From: Hydractinia symbiolongicarpus
Lineage: Eukaryota; Cnidaria; Hydrozoa; Anthoathecata; Hydractiniidae
Reading direction: 5' to 3'
Assembly: GCF_029227915.1 (NCBI RefSeq)
Contig: NC_079884.1
Span: 8,370,001 to 8,434,000 of the forward strand
Length of the DNA: 64,000 nucleotides
Made by a program: the position numbers and the translations under genes. This document shows, piece by piece, positions 22,301 to 32,556 of the stretch. Below the pieces are notes generated by a model that saw only the letters and a list, made by a program, of their open reading frames with translations, was not told where the DNA came from and searched no databases. Positions within the stretch are counted from its first letter, which is position 1. Each line of letters begins with the position of its first letter.

Positions 22301-23382
22301 CAGTAAAACAATGAAAAAATATATAATAAAAAAAATATCACAACAAATTGCAATAACAACTTAAAAACGATATTAATAAACTCACAATTCGACCAACAAA
22401 CAATGTTTTAAATGGATCTCCTGTGGCATTTGGATCATTGTGAGGATCCCCTGGAAGAAATATACACAAAATAATAATAAATTTTCATGTCAACAAAAAA
22501 AAGTCAATTATTCAAAAGAAATTTACTTGATTAACAAACAAAACGTCTGAAATTTCCAATTTGGAATTGCTGTTTACACTAATACACAATTTTTAGGCGT
22601 AAAACAGAAAACAATTTCTGCTATTAAAAATAAAACAGTTAAAATTCCTCAGCACGTCAAAAATAAGAAATACCAAAACTCAAAGACACAAGGTATTGGG
22701 TTTACTTCTTGATTCTAAATAAATTATCAATTAGGTCTAACTAAAAAATAGAAAAAAAATCTTACATTTCAATATCTTCTCTTGTAATTCATTATCAGCA
22801 ATATCATTTTTCTCACGTTGCTAAAACAAACAATATGATTAAATTAAAATTTGAATAAAAACATACTATATAAATTCTTAAAAGATTTAAAGGAAAATTT
22901 TTACATTGTATACACTACTTTGATCCTTTCTAATGGCTGCAAGTTTGAAACAACTTCTATGCAATGTTTTCATGTAAAATTTAGAATAAGATTCATAAGA
23001 ATAAGTAAGTCTTATTTCTTTTTTTTTTCTAATTAAAATTTTGAATTCAGAGCTTGAAAATAAAAAGACTACAAAGTTACAGATAACCTTTCTTTGTTCC
23101 TTCTCTTCCCTTGTTTCACCTCTGGTTGCTGGTGGGGGTTCAGTTTTCTACCACAAAAAATATAATTTTTTTATTGATTGATTTTACAGCTACAATAATA
23201 ACAGACGGTTAACAATTGATTTCCAATACTTCACATACCTCAAATTCTGATAGAAATTCAGCTATGCCTGCTATTGGCTGAGCATTTTTTCTCCTTTTTA
23301 ATCGATCCACAGGTGGCTTGAATAGGATCGGTGGTCTGGCTGAGAATAGTGCCAAAAGATTTGGTGGTAAATACTGTGTCAT
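16322..23382 (-). CDS. SNRNP70: U1 small nuclear ribonucleoprotein 70 kDa (U1-70K)
   Basis: This is the U1 snRNP core protein that binds stem-loop I of U1 snRNA and supports 5' splice-site recognition. Exons in transcript order are 23239-23382, 23088-23147, 22766-22820, 22386-22450, 22209-22271, 22026-22107, 18134-18235, 17657-17735, 16855-16971 and 16322-16721. Phases agree throughout, giving 388 residues (human 437). The N terminus [19 protein letters not shown] and [19 protein letters not shown] match the family. The RRM (about residues 100-180) has RNP2 LFVGRI and RNP1 RGYAFVEF, then [20 protein letters not shown]. The C-terminal third is an RD/RE-rich low-complexity tail ending in an acidic EEEEEDEKK patch. 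The 22209 donor is AGG|GTGTGT, needed to keep VRRIHLVYN. Intron 6 (18236-22025) is exceptionally long and holds a 5' splice-site array. Confidence 0.96.
18588..20516 (-). promoter_or_regulatory. Array of consensus 5' splice sites in SNRNP70 intron 6
   Basis: On the transcribed (minus) strand, GTAAGT occurs at 18588, 18714, 18740, 18764, 18814, 19439, 19762, 20207, 20301, 20394, 20454 and 20511 (low coordinates), with a thirteenth at 20974. Several extend to GTAAGTAT, matching the U1 snRNA 5' end. CAG|GTAAA-type sites are interleaved at 19239, 20355 and 20382, CAGGTCAGT at 20280 and CAGGTAC at 20262. I saw no GTAAGT on the opposite strand of the intron. None borders a recognisable coding exon. 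Human SNRNP70 is known to be controlled by a cluster of regulatory 5' splice sites that bind U1 snRNP and promote a non-productive isoform; I infer the same kind of autoregulation here. Confidence 0.7.
20980..22025. other. Upstream part of SNRNP70 intron 6
   Basis: AT-rich intron sequence without a coding exon or clear repeat. If the downstream splice-site array works as in vertebrates, the matching alternative 3' splice site could lie here or at about 20520-20620; I could not pick one with confidence. Confidence 0.35.
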
Positions 23383-24380
23383 GTTTATGTATAAATATTA
23401 TTCTATAAAAACCATGAAGAAAGAAGGATGTTAAGTATATGTACATATTATGTATAAAAATACTTGTTCGATATTATGAATCTTTGACATTATCTGTTAA
23501 AATATATACTTTGGGGAGAGTATTTAAACCATGATGTTTTTTAAAAATATTGAATTTCCTTGTCAACAATAATAAAAAAATTTGAAACATAACAAATATA
23601 ATCATTCAATTCAAAAACGATGCAGTTAAAACAGGGGTCAAATTTCAGGGAAAGGCAATTTGTCTCACTTTGCACAGCACAGGGCCTGTAACTTAGAAAA
23701 AAGCACATGCACAATAAATTGCACACTCCAAGCTTTAATAATTTCATTTGTGTGAGCAATCCTAAAACACAGAAATTATGATATAATTGAAGAAACTGAA
23801 GCAATAAAATTCCTTTGCCCCTATACACATGGGTTGTACACAGGCTGCTGTTTTGGCATGGGAAACAAACGTACAAGAGCAAAAAATCACCGTAGATTTC
23901 AATTTAATCAAATCTACGAGTACGCAATTTTGCTAGTGCTACTTTTAAAGAAATTAACCTTGCGTAAATTTTTGTGACATCTGTCGAAATGAGAAAGAAA
24001 TGTCTAAAAATAGTTTTACATAATAAATTCATCACATTTCTAAATGCTTTGGCAAAACAAGTTGTTTCATAATTTGTATCAATTTTTTTTCTGTATTAGT
24101 TATAAAATAGTTTTGAAATCATTTCCCATTTGCTTCCACTTTGTATCACTTTTGAGCTTAAAAAACAGAATAAATTACAATTGTTTCTGAATCGTTTCAA
24201 ATCACTTCACATTTTGTTTCATGAAAAAATCTGTGATAGATTTTAAAAAACGATGATTTAAAATTGTATAAAATGTTAAACGATGGTGGAGACGGTCCCT
24301 ACAGAATGTTAGTAAAAAAAATGTTAAAAAAGTGAATTACAAGCAGTAGCAGAAGAATTGATGCATTTAAGCAGGAATAT
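23383..24380. other. SNRNP70 upstream region
   Basis: No gene recognised. It should contain the SNRNP70 promoter and 5' UTR. A short perfect hairpin with arms CGTAGATT and AATCTACG lies at about 23891-23920. Confidence 0.4.
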
Positions 24381-24914
24381 TAAACACCTAATTAGGCGGC
24401 ATGACCTAATTAGGCGAGTTGTTTAGTTAGGTGACGTGATGTAGTTAAATTAGGCTACTGGTAGTCTAACTAGGCCACTTTGCAGATAATTTTAACCAAT
24501 TATTGTCTTATTTGCATCGCGCATTGGTAACTTATGGTCCAAACATCGTGTGGCACTATTTGTTGTTTTAAATAATGTATTTCAGCCATTCACGCCGCAG
24601 GAAAAAAATAAATATGGCAGACGAAAACGTCACCTAAATAGGCGATACTTAACCTAATTAGTTTATATATTTCATTTTAACATAATTCTTAGTTGCGTAA
24701 ACATATCGAGGCACGAGTAACAATTTTGGAATCATGGTCGCGTAGACTATCCATTCTGAACAAAGATTTTTTGCGATTTTTTCTTAGGAATGTGTGAAAA
24801 GCCATTAAATATTGTTGTCTTTACTAGGTTATATATGGCCTAACTAGGCTACAATGAGTCGCCTAAATAGGTGGTATTCCTTAATTAGACTACCGTCGCC
24901 TAATTAAGTGTTTA
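24381..24914. mobile_element. MITE-like element rich in CCTAATTAGGCG-type motifs
   Basis: The left end TAAACACCTAATTAGGCG and the reverse complement of the right end TAAACACTTAATTAGGCG match at 17 of 18 positions. CCTAATTAGG-like words (CCTAAATAGG, GCCTAACTAGGC and similar) recur near 24405, 24435, 24455, 24470, 24630, 24645, 24835 and 24860, clustered toward both ends. A TA target duplication is possible. Non-coding. Confidence 0.6.
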
Positions 24915-25234
24915 CCCTGACTGTTTTTACAAACTTAGTCTATCTATCTAAATGTTACTATTTTACTCATAGCAAGATATAAATGCTCTAAAGAAATTAA
25001 TAATTCTCGAAAGAACAAGATGACCACCCTCATTATTCTATTTAAAACGCCATGGATGGACTGGTTCACGACTGCAGGTGATGGAAGAAAACATGTCCCT
25101 CGAATAAGTGAGGTTCTTCATGGTCTGTCCAGGCTGTCGATGCAAACGGATCGGGACGTAATAACGGAAATATTGCGATTTGATTGGTTCTTTTGCAAAT
25201 TATTCCCAGCCTGCCTCCGGCCGTAATCACGAAC

Positions 25235-25670
25235 CTCGCCCCTGTGTTAGTTATGACACCACAGTCCCCGACGATTATTGTGGTGTCAGAAATTCTTGTT
25301 CCACCGCCACCTACAGAAATGCCTCTTGAGAAGAATAGCTATTAGTACATTTATACAACTGGTTTACTTGGCGTTGTATGTGAATTAATCTACCCTACCT
25401 CTTTCGCGCTAGCCATATTGATATCAGAGAAAGCGAAAAGGAAGCCCTGGGAACGAGATCGGCCGTCCTCTCCAATATGAAAGGAGGCCCCTGACTGAGA
25501 CCAGATTGCTTGTTTCCCAAAAATTATGTCAAAGATGACAACCTCTCTCCAAGCGCTGTCGTCTCTTTTTTCTAATCGTAACGGCAAGACGGGTCGTCCA
25601 TCCAAGAACCATCTTAGCCGTTTTGGAGAAAGAGCCGTAGAACTTGCATAAAGGAGAAAAAAAAGTTGTT
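25235..25670 (-). other. Unidentified coding-like segment
   Basis: On the minus strand an open segment from about 25660 to 25395 reads in part LRWFLDGRPVLPLRLEKR, FGKQAIWSQSGASFHIGEDG and SDINMASAKE, then meets a GTAGGG donor. A TTTCTGTAG acceptor at about 25312 precedes a second open stretch (GGGTRISDTTIIVGDCG, ARFVITAGGRLGIICKR) ending near 25060. The phases across that junction do not fit, so no gene model is offered. Base composition is less AT-rich than its surroundings. It may be an unknown element or an exon pair I cannot resolve. Nothing recognised in 24915-25000. Confidence 0.3.
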
Positions 25671-25890
25671 TGCTTTAAAATTTTTGATTTCTTTCTCCCC
25701 CTGTAGTTAGTGTCGTGTTGCGGTCTAGGTCGTTTTTAAAACATATGGTGAAGGAAACAGCCTTGACCTAGGGCCTGCAATCCTCGTCTACACTCGTTTC
25801 TTGCTGATGATGTTGAGTATGTATTTATATAATTGCAGAGGATCGAAATTCATAAAAATTAACCAATCAGAAACGAGCTGATAATTACGG

Positions 25891-28261
25891 TTAATTACGG
25901 TAATTAACATTTTCAGACCTAGATGTAGGTAACTGCTTCTTCTGTACGGCTGGTAACCAAATCTCAGGAAGTTGATACGAGATGCTGTTTATGTGTTTGT
26001 TACCTTCTACACTGTTGATGGTTTCTTTAATCTTCCTGGCCGTTGTTCTGGATTCTCTGTCAATGATTTTCTTCTCATCCCAATTAAATTGATGACTTCT
26101 GCTCCAGCTGTGGTCCGCAATTTCGTTTTTCTTCAATCTCCGTTTCTCACTGCGCGCATATGTTCTTGTACTCGTTGCTTAAACTTTCTTTTTGTTTCGC
26201 CTATATACACTGCATCACAATCTTTACACGGGATTTCGTAAACAACATTGCTTTGTTCTTCCAGGTTTATTTTGTCCTTTGGTTTAGACAAAGTGCTTCT
26301 TAGGATGTCTTTAGAGTTAAGAATGCATTTGTTCTTGTGTTGCCTTAAAAATCGACGAAGGATCTCGCTGGTACCTGGTACGAAAGGTAGAAATGCTGAT
26401 GCGATAAATTCCTCTGATGTTTCATTGTTGTCTCCGTTGCATCTTCACTTCATTTTATTTTCTACTTGCGTGATGACTTTATGACTGTATCCATTTGCGA
26501 TTAATGCATTTCTTACACGTCGAATTTCTTCTTTCCTCTCCTGTTTGTCACTGACTACGCTGTTGGGACGATTCAGTAATGAAGATATGACACTTTCTTT
26601 GCAAGATTTCTGATGGTTTGATTCAAAGTTAAGGTACTGGTCAGTGTGTGTTGGTTTACGATACACTGAAACTGAAATGGAACCATTCTTGCGTTTGACC
26701 AAAGTGTCCAGGAAAGCGATACTTCCATCGTATTCAAGCTCAACAGTGAATTTGATTTGTCGATGTAGGCCGTTGATGTGTTCATGGAACTCTTCAAGAT
26801 GAGATCTTTTGATTATGGCGAATACTTCGTCAACAAATCTTTTCAAAACCTTTGGACGTCTGTCTGATGTGACTAATGCTGTTGTCTCGTGTGCTTGCAT
26901 GTATATTTCTGCGACTACTGATGATGCAGAGCCTCCCATGGCAACTCCGTCTTTTTGAGTGTAGAAGTTCTTATTAAACAGATACCATGTTTTGGTTATA
27001 ACAAGTTCGACCAAACGCAGAAAAAATCTGGTACTGGAACCTTCGTCTTTTCACCGAATGCAGCATCGTTTTCGATAAGGTCTTTATTGATGTTTAAGGT
27101 GTCTTTTATGGGAACATTTGTGTAAAGTGATGTGACATCAAATGATACCATGCATTCGTCGTCTGCTATCTTTATTTTTCTGATGTATTCCGAAAATTCT
27201 TTCGAGTTTTTGCTGTGGTCACCTGCTGTAAATTTGCTGAGGATAGAAGCAACAAATTTTGATAGGTTGTATAACGGTGTTCCAGTGCAAGAGAATATTG
27301 GTCGAATTGGATTTCTCTGTTTATGAATTTTTGGTAGTCCGTAAAATCGCGGTGGTGGTCCGTCACAAGGTTTCAGTCGGTAATACTGCTTATCGTCGAT
27401 GTATTTTTTTCTCTTAACCTCCATTAAGATGTTCCTCGCTTCTCGTTTGATGACTTCTGTAGGATCTTTCTTGAGAAGTTTGTAAGGCCCGTTGTTGATG
27501 TGTTCGTTGCACTTGTTGATGTAGTCAGGTGTATTCATTATAACCGTTGTTCTCCCCTTGTCTGCCGGTAGGATTATGATATCTTTGTCCTTCTTTAGAT
27601 TCTTCAATGACAGTCTTTCAGATTTTTGCAAATTGTCCTTTGGTGTTTTGCTTTTCTGTAGCGTGAGGCTTACTTTAGCTCTTAATGTGTCTGCCTCTTC
27701 TTTTGGTAGATCTTTAATTGCCTCTTCCACTTTCGCAACTATTTCTTTCTTTGGAATTGAAGCTTGTGTCATACAGAAATTCATGCCTTTTGATAGAAGG
27801 TTTGTTTCTTCTGTTGTGAGTTGTCTGTTGGAGAGATTGACAATCCATTTGCTCTTTTCTATACCCGTTTGTGTATCATCATTGAATCTGTCATTGATTT
27901 TGTTGAACTTTTTAAGGTGTCTGTCTTTAACCGGTCTCATTTCTTTTTCATACACGCTATCATGAATTTTCTCTGCAGGTAAGTCGAAGATCTACAGATG
28001 TTATTTTGTTGTGAACGTAGAGAAAACCGAAGATGAGTGTCGTGCATATTTTATTCTTGATTTCTCTAGTGATCGGACTTCTGCCAAGATGGTTTCTCCA
28101 TATTGCTGTTTGATATTATTGAAAATATTATTTTGGTTTGTCTGTTCAGTATTCATATTACTTACTTTAAGCTTCCTGGTTATATTATTTACCATCAAGT
28201 TACACCTGGTTTCCACACCTTTTCTTGTACTTGATTGCGTCTTTATTATTATAACCCCCAT
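25891..28261 (-). pseudogene. Penelope-like retroelement, decayed (RT plus GIY-YIG)
   Basis: Minus-strand frames together give a Penelope-type protein. A basic N-terminal region (28261-28001) is broken by stops near 28000. The reverse transcriptase follows with ADKGRTTVIM, YGLPKIHKQRNPIRPI, VSFDVTSLYTNVPI (27955-26996), a frameshift near 27005, then QKDGVAMGGSASSVVAEIYM, RFVDEVFAI and SIAFLDTLV. A C-terminal GIY-YIG endonuclease has VVYEIPCKDCDAVYIGET (about 26190-26250), with a further frameshift near 26135. The catalytic box reads FVDE where YVDD is usual, so the polymerase would be impaired. No terminal repeats were delimited. Confidence 0.85.
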
Positions 28262-29439
28262 ATTTAATAAAGATATTTAGATTGGTAGAATGCATAATAT
28301 TCTACATTGAGATAGTCTATGTTGCAGTAGTTTGCAAAGTAATGCTTGTTCTAAAGAAATGGTAATGTAATAGATTGGGTGAGCAGAGAAACCAGGTCAT
28401 AAAATAAGTTCGGCGAGCAATATGCTTTGTTACCCAAAAAATAAACCCAGCATTTTAATAGCTGCATAAAATTGAGCAAGTCAACGCAGACACGTTTCAA
28501 AAACAAACACGATCCGTTGTCACAAATACTGTCCACAGATCACTTTAACCTGGCTTTATATTAGCTTTATTTATTCTTCACATTTTCTTATGTTGTTACA
28601 TCTTCTTTTTACGGTTCTATTTTTATATTATTTTAAATGAGAGGTTTAGCTAGCCAGCAGTATGCTATCATTTTTTCTTGGGATTTGCAATTGCAATATT
28701 TTTCACATTTTTTCGCTTGTCTGTCTTGTTTTGTAGTGTTGTCTGTGTAAGTTGTGTGTTTTGTATTGTCCACGGTGGCTGTCATACTTCGAGCTCTGCT
28801 AACTTTGGCAGTTTCCGGGGTTTACTAGGGCAAAATTTTTAATTAATAATGTATATTTATCTCCTAGTTAACTGAAATATATGTTTATTTCATTCATTCA
28901 TTCATTCATTCATTTTATGAGAGTCCATGTCATATTTCTGCAAAAGATATAGGCAGCTAGAACTAGGAAATTTGCACTGACCTGCAACATTTTATTTTTT
29001 GAAGCATGGAGATTTTGTAATGTTGTTGTCATGCAAAACATTGAATTAACATTTAACACTTGGTAGGATGTAGGGTGTTAGCTAGCTAGCTAGCTAGATT
29101 CAACCTACATTTATTCTATGAGAATATGAATATATAAGTTAAAAAATCTTGAATGTACTATAAAATCCTGGTGTCTATAGTGTTAGTACATTCATATTTC
29201 TGGGCCTCAAACAAACTATACTTTTTATTCATATCGTGTCTGGGGTTTTTATCATCCAGAATAATATTATTTTCAATTTTGCAACAAACTTTGTCACCAG
29301 GGCTCTTAACTATTCTGGAGCCATCTTGGGGAATGTCATATACGTAAAAAAGGACCAAGTTGCAGAATGTTAGCTTTTGGATATGTTGAGGTTATTCAAA
29401 GTAAAAATGTCTGATAACAATAATTTGACTTTCTTCACC
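28262..29439. other. AT-rich intergenic DNA with simple repeats
   Basis: No gene recognised. Simple repeats are (ATTC)n at about 28887-28914 and (GCTA)n at about 29076-29096. The right part (29150-29440) may belong to the LINE whose 3' end follows, but no frame is clear. Confidence 0.4.
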
Positions 29440-29858
29440 TAAAGACTCATGTAACTAGAGGATGCTCCTACAAACTTCTTTCTATACCATCTATTAGGAC
29501 TTTACCATATGGTAAGGATTCTATTCACTATCAAGCAATAAAAAACTGGAACTCTCTCCAAAAGCATTTCAAATCTATTGATCTTACCTCACTTAGTCTT
29601 TCTAGACTTAAATTATTTACCTGTACATTTCTCCAAAAAAATCACAACTCTTAAAATATTTTTTTCCGTATTGCATACAAACAAAATAATTTTGAAACTA
29701 TACCTAAAGGTGGCCTCCTTAGATTAGCTTTTGCTAGTGGTTGGTCTCCTGACTGCTATAGCTTGTATTGTATTATTTTTATTTTTCAACATACAACTTT
29801 ATATACATTTACACATTTATATATTATACTGTACAATCTATATAGCAGCAAATAAATA

Positions 29859-29938
<80 letters not shown>
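29440..29938 (+). mobile_element. LINE 3' fragment (CR1/L2-like) ending in a CTA microsatellite
   Basis: From about 29448 the plus strand encodes a typical LINE reverse-transcriptase C-terminal tail (KLLSIPSIRTLPYGKDS, AIKNWNSLQKHFKSIDL) ending at a TAA near 29655. About 200 bp of 3' UTR follow, then an uninterrupted CTA trinucleotide array (about 29860-29938) in the position where this class carries its microsatellite tail. The 5' part is missing (truncation). Confidence 0.7.
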
Positions 29939-30605
29939 GCATTTTCAGAACACACATACCCACACACAAGCAAAATGTCTAAGAGGCGTGCAATTAAGTA
30001 CACATGCAAAATTGTATAAAAAATAAAACTGTAGCATAATTTGTTTATTTATATATACCTTGCATTATTTTTTAATTTTAATTTTAAGCTTACTGCGAAA
30101 AAAAAATTTACATATGAAAAATTTATTTAGAATGGTAGGTAGTCAATTATTACTTTGTATCTACTATTCCTGTGTTTCCTGTAAATTCCAGACTCACTTG
30201 TCGTAACACCTTTCTCTGTTATGATATTTAAAGAACCAAAAGTAATGGCAATTTAAGGCAAGTGATTGTTATCGGAGAACCTGTCAATAACTGCCATCTT
30301 TACTCATATTGTGTTCCCTCTTGCCATCAGGCAATTACATAAGTGCAAAAGGATGTTGTAAAAACACAGGTGGGGTCACTCCAGTTTAGTTAAATGTTTT
30401 TTTTTGTTTTTGTTTTTGTATTAAGATCACTGCCACCCTTAATAATGTGTTAGCTCTACCTATTATGTATTCTATAGCGCTATCAGGAAATCATTAATGG
30501 TTTATGTTTTATTAAAATTATCAATGTGCAACTAATCTAATGCTACAAAAAATTGGGATTGAATAATGTTTTATTTTTTTCCTGACGCATATCTCTACTG
30601 CACAT

Positions 30606-30995
30606 TTGATAAATTTAGTAATCAGGAAAAAAGAGACAAGAGCCGGAGTTATTTATCACGTTCTAGCCAAATATATGCCAATTAAAAAATGTTTAGAGCA
30701 GGTAAATTGTTACCCGCTGTCATACATTTATAAAAGGATGTTTCTCTGCTATATATTATGGAGAAATGTATATCAAACAAATTCAAAAAAACAAGCACTT
30801 GTTTTTCTAGTCGAAACTAGAATGCTAGTTTTTAAAAGAGAAATTAATCAAAATCAATTTTCATATTGGGGAATCAAGCTATGGAATGCAATGCTTAACA
30901 GACTGAAGTCAGTTATTAACTCTGCAGAATTTAAAGCACAACTTTCTATCTTTTCTAAAAAAATTAAGAATTATTCTTTTACAATTAATTACTAG
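30606..30995 (+). pseudogene. LINE reverse-transcriptase C-terminal remnant
   Basis: A 129-codon frame ends with FSYWGIKLWNAMLNRLKSVI followed by EFKAQLSIF, the pattern (F.Y.G..LWN.L...K....FK..L) found at the C terminus of CR1/L2/RTE-type proteins. No catalytic RT motifs are present. It is 5'-truncated and unlikely to be active. Nothing recognised in 29950-30600. Confidence 0.55.
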
Positions 30996-31119
30996 TAATA
31001 TACCAAGTGTTGATTTTGAAAGTTTGGAAGTTCTTTGTAGGTATTTTGTGCACAGCTTTTCTTATGTGACAAATTCTTGTTCTAAGAAGGCAAGGAGGTT
31101 TAGGTTATTTTAACATAAG

Positions 31120-32034
31120 CAGGGAATTCCACGAAGAAAAAAACACGCGTGCTACACATCGCATGCGTAAATCTATTTTAGAAAATTTGCGCGTGCGTTT
31201 TTTACGATTTTTTTCCTGGTTTATTTCACTCTTATCAGTCCCGTGAGTGTTCTTTAAGTGGTGTAAAAGTGCTAAATATATTAACAAAACACCTTGGTTC
31301 GTTGTAGGAAGTAATTTATAATAGGTAAATAACAAAGAATTAAATTTAAACAGTGGACGAAGAGACGCTGACACGTGCCACACGTTGCACTTACTGCAAT
31401 GGTCTGCCATTTTGTTTGTAGTGCTATTTATCCCCAACCTTGTTCCCAGGGTTATATTTTCTCGGTAGGTTATTTATTATCTATAAAAATGGTAAAATTG
31501 GAGTCATTTTTTATTTATTAAGGTTTCAAGTTTTGTTTGTTAGATTTTGGGAGACGGCTTGTTTGGAATACTTTAAAGTTGTTCTTTAGATTGTTATGTT
31601 ATGTTCTTTTATACAGTTAAGAATTTTAAAATAAAATGTTCAACATTTAATTTCACACAGGCAGAAAAAAACACATTTAATTTAAACACGGGGAAAAAAA
31701 CACGGCGTTTAATTAACGTTTTTAAAAAAAATTAATTTAACCACAAGTGGTTATAAACTGTTTTTAATGATACAGTTGAAGCTATCGATATAAAACGATT
31801 GAGTTTCGGAATACAGTTTTTAATAGTTAAATGCTTCAAGCATAGCCTTAGGCGGCGATATTAACTACGCTGTAGAAAATCAATTTTTATAATTCCTTCG
31901 TTAATTTCTTTTATTTTACGCGAGTAAAGAGTGTAATTAGCGCGTGCGATGAATCGCACGCCTGAATAGCTGTTGCACGTGTGTGGGCGCGTGCGCGTGC
32001 GCGTGCGATCGCACACGTCTCCTGGAATTCCCTG
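31120..32034. mobile_element. 0.9-kb CAGGG-type TIR element with CATAAG target duplication
   Basis: The left end CAGGGAATTCCA at 31120 and the exact inverse TGGAATTCCCTG at 32034 are flanked by CATAAG (31114-31119 and 32035-32040). A minus-strand open frame (31105-31437) has no recognisable domain. The right subterminal region (about 31940-32018) is GC-rich alternating purine-pyrimidine (GCGTGCGCGTGCGCGTGCG), a potential Z-DNA segment, and the left subterminal region has a related CGCATGCG word. Termini resemble hAT elements, but the duplication is 6-7 bp rather than 8. Confidence 0.7.
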
Positions 32035-32556
32035 CATAAGCTGTAAAAATTTTTTTAAACCAGAGCTAATTATAAGCTACATTATGTTGTAACAAGCGTG
32101 AGTTCTTTTGAGAGAATAACATGTTTTAAAAAATTCTTATTTTGCCAGATAGCCTATAACCATTTCACCAAGCTTTCTTCTAGGATAATAAAAGTTTAAG
32201 CAAATGCAAAGGTGTCAAAATCCAAATTCAAAACAATCAATAAACGCAATGTCAGTGAAGCCACATCTCACCATCAAGTAAGGAATAATGAACAAAGCAA
32301 AACTATATAAAAAAATTGCTTGCAATGGTTTTAAAAATAATTTTTTTTTTAAAGTAATTTAAAATATATTGTTCTGCAAGAAATAATGACAGTCTACAGT
32401 AACTGGTCTTGTCCAATTCTTATCGGTTTCAAGTGCTGTGTTGGTTTATGAGTTCTCTTAAACATTCATGCTAAGGCTTCTGTGTCCAGAATTCATAGAT
32501 CTGTTTGTTTATTTTATGTTGTTTAGTTAAACTTAACTCCTTGTGTTTAGAAAAAA
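32035..32556. other. SLC39A7 upstream region
   Basis: AT-rich DNA directly upstream of the SLC39A7 start. No upstream exon, TATA box or other element could be assigned with confidence. Confidence 0.4.

Noticed and set aside
24390-24900. CRISPR-like array of repeated CCTAATTAGG words
   Set aside because: Spacing is irregular, the words are palindromic and imperfect, and terminal inverted repeats show a MITE; the genome is eukaryotic.
29824-30009. Poly-Val and poly-Tyr frames over 29860-29938
   Set aside because: They are translations of a CTA microsatellite, not proteins.
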